Origin: Gigantopelta aegis
Lineage: Eukaryota > Mollusca > Gastropoda > Neomphalida > Peltospiridae
DNA length: 64,000 nt
Assembly: GCF_016097555.1 (NCBI RefSeq)
Contig: NC_054703.1
Span: 11,021,957-11,085,956, forward strand
Reading direction: 5' to 3'
Below are positions 55,406 to 64,000 of the stretch, piece after piece; position 1 is the first letter of the stretch, and each line of letters opens with the position of its first letter. The notes under the pieces are model-generated. The model ran no database searches, was not told the DNA's origin, and saw nothing but the letters and a program-made list of their open reading frames with translations. The translations under genes were made by a program, and so were the position numbers.

Positions 55406-56007
55406 TAGAATAGGACAAAATAAGCATACAATTTCATCCTCCAACGGGGAGAAAGCTCCCACTCCATCTCCCGGGACTTGCAATCAAAATATCAATTTCT
55501 AATTATTATTTTCTTCTTTCTTTATATTCGTTCGAGATATTTATTACTAGTTTGAAATACGGATATTTTATTTAAAACGTATCACGCAGAAAAATTACAA
55601 ATGGGAACACAAAATAATCGCAAATGATCGAACTTGACAGAATGATCCGGTGTGTCACAACACTGACAGTCCGATCCTGTGTTCTATTTCGACTTTCAGA
55701 TATTAAAAACTGCAACATCATCTGCACACAATAAACTTATTTGTCGGCAAAATTACGCAATGCATGATACAAGTTAATGTAGTTTTAAAAGTGTGTATCG
55801 AACTCTGGAAAATAAATGGAAACCGAAATAACACACTCATATTATTGTTAACAATTTCTAATATCTTTTGCGAAACCTTTTTTTTTTTATGTATAACTTT
55901 TCTATTTTAATTTTTTTTTTTTTAGAAAGCATTACAAATGGCAGCGATAAACAATAGGAATACAAGATACCTTCACTTCCTTCAAAATTACTTTCGAGCT
56001 TTTGTCC
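55406..56007. repeat. U-module copy 9
   Basis: Collinear with 24778-25210 up to about 55775, then a second module start (TGTGTATCGAACTCTGG, GCATTACAAATGGCAGCGA). Confidence 0.6.
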
Positions 56008-56214
56008 AATTAAGGTTCAAGCACGCAGTCGTGGGCACACACACCTAAGCTACCTGGGATGTCTGTCCAGGACAGTGGAGTAGTTGTTAGTGGTTACTGA
56101 GAGAAAAGAGGGATTAGTGGTCTTACACCTAACCATTGAGTCGTTAAAACTCGCTCTGGGTGGAAGCCGGTATCGGGCAGGGAACCCTGTACCTACCAGC
56201 CTTGACGAGCTACC
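56008..56214 (-). mobile_element. SINE, S3 family, nearly complete
   Basis: Tail left AATTAAGGTTCAAGCACGC, CTGTCCAGGACAGTGG; body TCTGGGTGGAAGCCGGTATC; head right CCTGTACCTACCAGCC. Same position in the U-module as the copy at 26515-26712. Confidence 0.8.
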
Positions 56215-57335
56215 ATTCAGCATACTAAATCAAATTAAACATTAGCTCCCTTTTGCTGTTACAGAATTACTTCAAGAAATATGCACACAACTGTACTATT
56301 TTTTTTGGTCTTAATCCTACGCGAAATTCAAAATTTAATAGCACCGAAAATGCCTCTCCTCCCACCCACCCCAAACCATTTTCCTATCCTGGACAGTGTA
56401 GCTCTGAATGTGCATGTTAAACACTATGACCTGACCTGACCTGACCTGACTGAGGCTGGTACCTATCTCGCTCAGATGCTGGCAGAAAATGACTGGAAAC
56501 AGAAATAACACTCACATTATTTTTAACAATTTGTAATATCTTTTGTGAAGCATTTATTATTTAAGAAAATATCTCCTTTGTTTTCTTTTATTTAAAAAAA
56601 AAGAAAGAAAAAAAAGAGGTGGCTATATAATAAAAATGTGCATATTTATTATTTTAATTATATTTAGTTCTAGATGTTTGTTAGTAGTGTAAGATATGCA
56701 TAGTGTATTTAAAAAGTATCACTCAGAAAGCATTATAAATGGCAACGAAAAAGTATCACAATTGATCGAATTTGACAGAAGGATCCGTGGTGTCTCAACA
56801 CGGACAGTCCGATGCCGGGTTCTATTTCTAATATCAGCTATTAAAAGCTGTAGCATCATCTGCTAACAATAAATTTACTTTTGGACAAACTTTGGCAATA
56901 AATACAAGTTAAAGATTGATTTAAGTCAACCTTAACATACATTGGAGAATTGTAATTAAATTTCTAGATGAAAAAACGTAGAAATTGCTCTAATATACTG
57001 AATAAACTTACCGCACAACAATGAGGTCAACACAAATAAAACGGTCCAAGAAGGCTATTCTGACCCGTTGTTCGGACTATGCAAGTACGACGATATGCGG
57101 ATTTTGGTCAATTGTTTGTTAATATGTATTGCATTATTTCGCGCTTAAAAACCAAAACAAAAAACTAACATAATTTTGGTCTCCAAGATCTACTACATGT
57201 ACTAAAACTGTCCTAACTGAGTAACTTACGTCTCAAATCGATTCACAATTATATAGGCCAGCGGGAACAACTGGAGTGGGGATCACATTCTCTACTGACA
57301 GGGTCACAGCCTCTAGTGGGAGATGTGTTTGTGTG
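56215..57335. repeat. U-module copy 10
   Basis: CATACTAAATCAAATTAA, five CCTGA repeats at 56425-56451, GATCGAATTTGACAGAAGGA, CAACAATGAGGTCAACAC, TTTTGGTCTCCAAGATCTAC. The last 200 bases match 25641-25845. Confidence 0.55.
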
Positions 57336-57439
57336 TGCGGTCGTGATGGTGGTGTTATATCCAATTATAATTTTCTCTGAGCTGGCTATCTCTTGATAGA
57401 GTATAGGACAAAAGCAAAACAACCCACTGTGGTCCAAAA

Positions 57440-57446
57440 GTGGGGT

Positions 57447-57479
<33 letters not shown>
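57440..57479. repeat. Poly-G tract
   Basis: About 37 G with one interruption. Confidence 0.9.
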
Positions 57480-57507
57480 GGTGGTGCTACATCTGATTAT
57501 GATTTTA

Positions 57508-57600
57508 TCTGAGCTGGCTGTCCAGGGTTAATGGATAACTAAAGAAGTGTCGGTGTAGTGGCCTTACACCGATCAAATGAGTCGATAAATCTTACTCTGC
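57508..57600 (-). mobile_element. SINE fragment, S3 family
   Basis: CTGTCCAGGGTTAATGGATA, GTGTAGTGGCCTTACACC, GAGTCGATAAATCTTACTCT. Orthologous to 25940-26108 but lacking the head. Confidence 0.65.
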
Positions 57601-57849
57601 AGGACCGTAGCCGGGGACGGGTTGAGCAAGTGCGATGGGTGCGAAAGCGCGCGCACACACACACACACACACGCACGGACGCACGCGCACGAAAAAAAAG
57701 TCTAAGTAAATTTTAGTCGATTCATACTTGTCGCCCACTTGGGATACATCGGCCGATTAAAATAGAATTTTGTTAGTTTTGATTATACTGTTTGGCAATA
57801 TCAAATTTCGAGCAGGATTAACAATACCATCAGGCACGGCGGAAGTTAA
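57601..57849. other. Spacer with (CA)n run
   Basis: (CA)n and CG-rich CACGCACG at 57648-57692. No gene. Confidence 0.5.
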
Positions 57850-60132
57850 CACTCGAGGGCGAGTACAACTGATATATTTGGAGGGCGAGTATAACTGATA
57901 TAGAGGCGAGTATAACTGATATAAAAGGCCAGTATACCTGGAATATATAGAGGTCAAGCATAACTGATATAGATGGAAGTCGAGTACAATATAACTGATA
58001 GATGTGGAGGGCGAGTATAACTGATAGATATAGTGGGTCAGTATAACTAATATAGAGGGAGGACGATAACTGGAGGGCGAGCATAACTGATATAGATAGA
58101 GGGCGAGTATAACTGATATAGAGGGCGAGTATAACTGATATAGATAGAGGGCGAGTGTAACTGATAGATATAGTGGGTCAGTATAACTGATATAGAGGGA
58201 GGACGATAACTGGAGGGCGAGTATAACTGATATAGATAGAGTGCGAAAATAACTGATATGGAGGGCGATTATAACTGATATAGATAGAGGGCGAGTATAA
58301 CTGATATAGATAGAGGGCGAGTATAACTGATATAGATGGAGGGCGAGTACAACTAATATAGATGGAGGGCGATTATAACTGATATAGATAGAGAGCGAGT
58401 ATAACTGATATAGATAGAGGGCGAGTATAACTGATATAGAGGGCGAGTATAACTGATATAGATAGAGGGCGAGTATAACTGATATAGATAGAGGGCGAGT
58501 ATAACTGATATAGATAGAGGGCAAGTATAACTGATATAGATGGAAGTCGAGTACAATATAACTGATAGATGTGGAGGGCGAGTATAACTGATAGATATAG
58601 TGGGTCAGTATAACTGATCTAGAGGGAGGACGATAACTGGAGGGCGAGTATAACTGATATGGAGGGCGAGTATAACTGATATAGACAGAGGGCGAGTGTA
58701 ACTGATAGATATAGTGGGTCAGTATAACTGATATAGAGGGAGGACGATAACTGGAGGGCGAGTATAACTGATATAGATAGAGGGCGAGTATAACTGATAT
58801 AGATAAAGGGCGAGTGTAACTGATAGATATAGTGGGTCAGTATAACTGATATAGAGGGAGGACGATAACTGGAGGGCGAGTATAACTGATATAGATAGAG
58901 GGCGAGTATAACTGATATGGAGGGCGATTATAACTGATATAGATAGAGGGCGAGTATAACTGATATAGATAGAGGGCGAGTATAACTGATATAGATGGAG
59001 GGCGAGTACAACTAATATAGATGGAGGGCAAGTATAACTGATATAGATAGAGAGCGAGTATAACTGATATAGATAGAGGGCGAGTATAACTGATATAGAG
59101 GGCGAGTATAACTGATATAGATAGAGGGCGAGTATAACTGATATAGATAGAGGGCAAGTATAACTGATATAGATGGAAGTCGAGTACAATATAACTGATA
59201 TAACTGATATATGTGGAGGGCGAGTATAACTGATAGATATAGTGGGTCAGTATAACTGATATGGATAGAGGACGATAACTGGAGGGCGAGTATACCTGAT
59301 ATAGAGGGCGAGTATAACTGATATAGATAGAGGCCGAGTGTAACTGATATAGATAGAGGGTGAGTATTACTGATAGAGATAGAGGGCGAGTATAACTGAT
59401 ATAGATAGATGGCGAGTATAAGTGATATAAATAGAGGACGAGTATAAGTGATATAAATATAGGGCGAGTATAAGTGATAGAGATAGAGCGAAAGTATAAC
59501 TGATATAGATAGAGAGCGAGTATAACTGATATAGAGGGCGAGTATAACTGATATAGATAGAAAGCGAGTGTAACTGATAGATATAGTGGGTCAGTATAAC
59601 TGATATAGAGGGAGGACGATAACTGGAGGGCGAGTATAACTGATATAGATAGAGGGCGAGTATAACTGATATAGAGGGAGAGTATAACTGATATAGATAG
59701 AGGGCGAGTATAACTGATATAGAGGGCGAGCATAACTGATATAGATAGAGGGCAAGTGTAACTGATAGATATAGTGGGTCAGAATAAATGATATAGATGG
59801 AGGACGATAACTGGAGGGCGAGTATAACTGATATAGATAGAGGGCGAGTATAACTGATATAGAGGGCGAGTATAACTGATATAGATAGAGGGCGAGTGTA
59901 ACTGATAGATATAGTGGGTCTGTAAAACTGATATAGAAGGAGGACGATAACTGGAGGGCGAGTACAACTGATATAGATAGAGGGCGAGCGTAACTGATAT
60001 GGAGGGCGATTATAACTGATATAGATAGAGGGCGAGTATAACTGATATAGATAGAGGGCGAGTATAACTGATATAGATGGAGGGCGAGTACAACTAATAT
60101 AGATGGAGGGCGAGTATAACTGATATAAATAG
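57850..60132. repeat. 26-bp minisatellite, array 3, about 85 copies with higher-order repeats
   Basis: Main unit GAGGGCGAGTATAACTGATA followed by TAGATA. A marker block with TGGAAGTCGAGTACAATATA recurs at about 57971, 58538 and 59171, and a block with GATATAGTGGGTCAGTATAA recurs eight or so times, so 0.2-0.6 kb higher-order units exist. Long minus-strand frames are artefacts. Confidence 0.95.
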
Positions 60133-60337
60133 AGAACACCAAGAGACGATGCTGTCGACATAGTCAAATGGTTAATTGATAGAGCAGTACTAGATGAAAT
60201 TGTTTTTACAACACAGTCATATCTAACACCAATGGCAGAACTGGTAGTATTAGCAGATATAAAAAAAATTCAGTTCACTATGAACTTTAACACAGCTTAT
60301 ATGGTACTGGAATAGCGCTACCGTAACAATGAGTTGC
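60133..60337. other. Unassigned spacer
   Basis: No gene or repeat recognised. The text CACCAAGAGACGATGCTGTC and following words read as a short frame without a known domain. Confidence 0.3.
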
Positions 60338-60475
60338 CAGGGCAGGACGTAGGTCAGTGGATCCATTATGGGTCCCACTCCACACGACCGGTATATCAAA
60401 GGCCGTGGTATGTGCTCTCCTGTCTGTAGGAAAATGCACGTTAAGGATTCTTTGCTGCTAAGGGAAAAACAAAGT
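60338..60475 (+). mobile_element. SINE remnant, S2 family, unit-shared
   Basis: GGCAGGACGTAGGTCAGTGG as head, GTATATCAAAGGCCGTGG, TGCACGTTAAGGATTCTTTG. Confidence 0.65.
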
Positions 60476-60676
60476 GGTGGTTGGGATGAACCATCGTTTC
60501 CCCCTAGATCCACCCGTGTACCTGGCTGGCTTCAGAAAACATTACAACAAATATTAAAATGACCACCTGGAAGAAAAAAAACAATAATGAAAGAAGATTT
60601 TTTTTTTCAAAATGTTTTATTCCAGAGTTAATAAAAACAAGCAAATAGGTTTATCCATCAACCATAATCAGATGAG

Positions 60677-61088
60677 CATATAGTTAACAAACAGTCTCAG
60701 AGCACTGCTAAAGCATATAGTTAACACACAGTCTCAGAGTACAGTAACTGCTAACGCATATAGTTAACACACAGTCTCAGAGTAGTGCTAAAGCATATAG
60801 TTAACACACAGTCTCAGAGCACTGCTAAAGCATATAGTTAACACACAGTCTCAAAAGTACTGCTAAAGCATATAGTTAACACACAGTCTCAGAGTACTGC
60901 TAAAGCATATAGTTAACACACAGCCTCAAAATACTGCTAAAGCATATAGTTAACACACAGTTTCAGAGTACTGCTAAAGCATATAGTTAACACACAGTCT
61001 CAGAGCACTGCTAAAGCATATAGTTAACAAACAGTCTCAGAGTACTGCTAAAACATATAGTTAACACACAGTCTCAGAGTACTGCTAA
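60677..61088. repeat. 37-bp tandem repeat, 11 copies
   Basis: Unit GCATATAGTTAACACACAGT, CTCAGAGTACTGCTAAA. The single-copy form is AGCATATAGTTAACAAGCAT at 5964 in the sister flank. Confidence 0.95.
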
Positions 61089-61200
61089 TACAAGGCAAGT
61101 CCCCTACAGGGTCTAATACAAGGCAAGTCCCCTACAGGGTCTAATACAAGGCAAGTCCCCTACAGGGTCTAGTACAAGGCAAGTCCCCTACAGGGTCCTG
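61089..61200. repeat. 28-bp tandem repeat, 4 copies
   Basis: Unit TACAAGGCAAGTCCCCTACA, GGGTCTAA. The single-copy form is TACATGTCCCGTACAGGGTT at 6003. Confidence 0.95.
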
Positions 61201-61594
61201 CATATGTTCTCTTATATTCATGGGCAACAAATTATTTTTGATAGAGTTATGACCCTTCAGTAAATTCCCGTAAAATTTAACTTGATCTAGACGTAATAAT
61301 CATGGAACTTTAATTTAAAATTCTGGAATAAGTGATACTGAATATCTTAAGACAATAGGGGCAATATATTTATTTTAGAATACATCTTGATTAACATAAA
61401 CGGAAACATATACATTAATTTTAGACACTATATTGAACTTTTACTGAATATTGCTTGAAAATACCGAGCAACAGTGTGTGTGATATGAGGTTAATCGTAA
61501 TTGTGATTGCAAGCTCCATTTTAGATAGTTTGTGTATCAAAATATTTTCAAGTTATGAAACGCTGTGTTGCTTGTGTATATCGTACTGTTTAGA

Positions 61595-61895
61595 TGCCAG
61601 GGGCGCGATTTGGCTCAGTCGCTTGGTGGCTAGCTTGAGGGGCTTGCGGGATTCAACTGACTGGGTTTCGTTCTCGTTCCAACCAGTGCACCACAACTAG
61701 GCAAAGGTCGTGGTATATCCGTTCATGTATGTGGGGAAGTTCATATAAAAGATCCCTTGCTGCATTAGAAAAAAATGTAGTGGGTTTCCTCGGACTATAA
61801 AGTGTGAAAATTATCAACCGTTTGACATCTAATACCCGATGATTAGTTAATCACTGTGCTCTAGTGGTTTCGTTAAACAAAACACTTTGTTTCGA
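61595..61895 (+). mobile_element. SINE, S2-related, orthologue of 7118-7433
   Basis: GCCAGGGGCGCGATTTGGCT as head, CCAACCAGTGCACCACAACT, ATAAAAGATCCCTTGCTGCA, CTCTAGTGGTTTCGTTAAAC. Confidence 0.82.
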
Positions 61896-62760
61896 AGCCA
61901 TTTTTGTTTGCTTTTGAAGTGAACAATTTAACTAAAATGACCAGCATTTTCATGTGATATTGCGTGAAATATAAACACTGAAAATTCGTGTTTTTACAAA
62001 ATTCTATAATTTAATTTGGTTTTTTGTTTGTTTTTTGTTTTATTTGTTTATTTATTTCTTAAATAAATCACTCACTAAGCCACAACACTTGATTACGAAT
62101 CACGTTTTGATTGTAAAATGCCACAGATAGAAATTTTACTTTGAAATCAATGGATTGTACATGTGTGTCAACATGAAGTGAATAAACACTTATAAATTGT
62201 GATATTTTCGATAACAAATAATACACACACGTACACACCCCTCCCCAATGCAGGAATGTATTTAGAACCATTTTATTAGATGTGTATGCATGTTTTATAG
62301 TATGAACGGAGTGGCTGTTATACATCAATTGAAACACTATACTGGCTTCAATAGTAGCACGTGTACATAATATTATTGACATTAATATAGGTCAATGTAT
62401 CGTGCCCATGTACCTTTAAAGTGGTAGATACAAATGTATACCATACGACACTGCACGCGCATTTCGTTGTCATATTACAGAATATACAAATGTCTATTAG
62501 AAATCAATACCTGAAGAGAAAACATAAAACAAATTAATTATTATTCGTAACTATAACAGACTGCCTTGATGTAACTAAAGTGCAGTGTCCATACCCAATA
62601 AATGAATACTTGTACAATTGTTGTTCGACATGAATTGATTAATGACACTGAATATTGACTAATGTCAGTTCTTCCAATTGTATCTTCAAAATACCACTGT
62701 ATGTTAAAAACACCTATTCAGTGTAAATGTTTAAATGTTTATGGTTAAAATATTAAATTA

Positions 62761-63019
62761 TTACCCATATGGTTAAAATATCTTGGTACATATCTAAGTG
62801 ATATGTCCCACTAGAATGCCAAGTGGGACGTAACACTTTTGACGTCACACGATGGTGTCATCAATTGGCGAACTACAATGTTACAGGAACGTCAGCGAAA
62901 CGAGATGAGTGATATAAATTAAGATCGATTATAGGTAATAAATAGCTCATGACAATTGAAAATTATTTCACTCGGGACAACATGATACGAAATAGAAGCT
63001 CGTTTAATATCCTATAGTT
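62761..63019. mobile_element. Insertion of about 258 bp private to duplication copy 2
   Basis: Where copy 1 reads ATTAAATTATATACATAC (8205), copy 2 reads ATTAAATTA, then this segment, then TATACATACATC. TTA at both borders could be a 3-bp target duplication. Inside are GATATGTCCCACTAG and TGACGTCACACGATG. No clear inverted ends, so its class is open. Confidence 0.55.
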
Positions 63020-63151
63020 ATATACATACATCTTAGGACATAATGTTTTAGGAAAGTATTTTATGAGTTTAATTAAAATGATAATTTAGGGGTGTGAACA
63101 CTACCGGGATGTGAACACTACAGGTTAGACTTTGTGTGGCCCCGTTGACAG

Positions 63152-63154
<3 letters not shown>

Positions 63155-63234
<80 letters not shown>
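63155..63234. repeat. (TA)n microsatellite, about 40 copies
   Basis: Perfect TA run directly before mariner element 4. Confidence 0.97.
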
Positions 63235-63235
<1 letters not shown>

Positions 63236-64000
63236 TCTTCAAAAAAAGAAACGCAAAAGGGTACAAATGGGTTATAACTCCGATTTTATGTTTCCTACCG
63301 GTTCATGCTTTGTGAATATAAGGTCATTGCATGTCCCAAACACATTCCCACGGTTACATTCGATAAAACGCAGCTACTGTACAATAAAGTTCCAAAATAT
63401 GAATATTCGCAAAAACGCAGCCACGTGCAAACCATGTCACCACTGCACGTGCGTTGTCTGCACGTGCAACATGAACACCGACAGTATAAAAGTGCAGGGT
63501 GTTCGCTTGCCTGGCCTCTGTATCTGCCCGACAGTTGACAATCCAGGACATGCCACGTCTCAGTGAACCGCAGAGAAACAATGCCATCGGCCGACTAGAC
63601 GCAGGCGAATCCAGAACGGCCGTTGCCAGGGCATTCCATGTGTCCCCAAGCACCATCTCCAGACTGTGGGACCGTTACCAGCAACATGGATCAACACGTG
63701 ACCTCCCTAGATCCGGTCGACCACGGGTCACTAACCCCGGGCAGGACCGCTACATCCGGGTACGCCACCTTCGGGAACGATTGACTACTACCACCTCCAC
63801 AGCCGCAGCAATACCAGGTTTGCGCAGGATATCCGACCAGACCGTACGAACCGCCTACGTGAGGTAGGAATTCGTGCCAGACGTCCAGTTCGAGGTGTCA
63901 TCTTAACACCACAACACCGTCGACTCCGACTGCAGTGGTGCCAGATTCATCGACAATGGCCTCAACTGCGATGGAGACAGGTGTGGTTCAGTGACGAGTC
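63235..64000 (+). mobile_element. Tc1/mariner element 4, same subfamily as element 2, cut by window end
   Basis: Left end CTCTTCAAAAAAAGAAACGC next to TA. About nine single-base differences from element 2 in 765 bp, by eye. The right end lies outside the window. Confidence 0.92.
63550..64000 (+). pseudogene. Transposase of Tc1/mariner element 4, partial, frameshifted
   Basis: MPRLSEPQRNNAIGRLDAG, helix-turn-helix and GRPRVTNPGQD as in element 2. One base is missing after DQTV (element 2 reads ACGGAACCGC, here ACGAACCGC), giving TAYVR and a stop. The rest of the frame continues to the window end with intact words VWFSDE. This lesion is absent from element 2, whose lesions lie further on, so neither copy comes directly from the other's broken form. 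Confidence 0.87.

Larger units (their letters stand above)
60476..63154. repeat. Segmental duplication, copy 2 (flank of a predicted ZNF beyond the window)
   Basis: Collinear with 5796-8344. It contains the amplified 37-bp and 28-bp arrays, the shared S2 SINE and a private insertion at 62761-63019, and ends at GACAGTAAT followed by (TA)n and mariner element 4. Confidence 0.75.

Noticed and set aside
57757-60167. Long minus-strand frames (up to 298 codons) of a Leu/Ser/Tyr-rich protein
   Set aside because: Same 26-bp minisatellite artefact; could be mistaken for a transmembrane protein.

Overview
The window looks like repeat-rich, gene-poor nuclear DNA of a marine mollusc, probably a gastropod. 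The basis is the set of tRNA-headed SINEs whose tails read GTTTAACGACACCACTAGAG or GTTTTATTTAACGACGCAC, which I associate from memory with molluscan genomes (not checked by search). There is no bacterial-type gene organisation. Exons are short, introns are present, and microsatellites, minisatellites, SINEs, Tc1/mariner elements and MITEs fill most of the sequence.

The only host gene family that can be read clearly is a cluster of C2H2 zinc-finger (ZNF) genes, all on the minus strand. I name them ZnfA (1-621, partial and decayed), ZnfB (2453-3121, intact last exon, 7 fingers), ZnfC (9391-10112, one frameshift), ZnfD (19640-21106, 10 intact fingers plus a decayed tail), ZnfE (29160-30204, one frameshift, 11 fingers), ZnfF (about 40092-40370, only the exon start and intron survive) and ZnfG (51690-52843, 6 fingers plus a decayed tail). 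They share a first finger, a lead peptide of the type MSNSVDRC, an upstream 3' splice site and intron sequence, so they are one segmentally duplicated unit. A THAP-domain exon remnant (32400-32600) is the only other host-like coding trace.

Each unit reads, from left to right: tandem repeats or SINE remnant; a 3' flank; the ZNF last exon on the minus strand; conserved intron; then a non-coding module (called the U-module here) of about 1 kb, broken by SINEs. Two pairs are clear. About 18.6-26.1 kb matches 47.3-57.6 kb (ZnfD/ZnfG). About 5.5-8.3 kb matches 60.3-63.15 kb (flank of ZnfC and of a copy predicted just right of the window).

The most interesting pattern is that different short stretches of the same unit flank have been amplified into different satellites in different copies: a 62-bp array beside ZnfA/B, a 63/52-bp array of about 3 kb beside ZnfG, and 37-bp and 28-bp arrays at 60.7-61.2 kb. 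The unamplified seed sequences can still be read in sister copies. A 26-bp minisatellite (about 6 kb in three loci) also punctuates the cluster. Because 26 is not a multiple of three, it keeps long spurious reading frames open in all three minus-strand frames.

Mobile elements include four Tc1/mariner copies (32999-35755, 41372-42781, 53866-55405, 63235-end). One is split by a 1.24-kb solo LTR with target duplication. A 3.1-kb non-autonomous TIR element at 21683-24777 carries about ten copies of GGTAACACCAATGACA. There are also a TTAA-flanked MITE, other MITEs and about 30 SINE copies in several families that share a 3' module. All coordinates of repeats were read by eye and are approximate to a few bases unless termini are stated.
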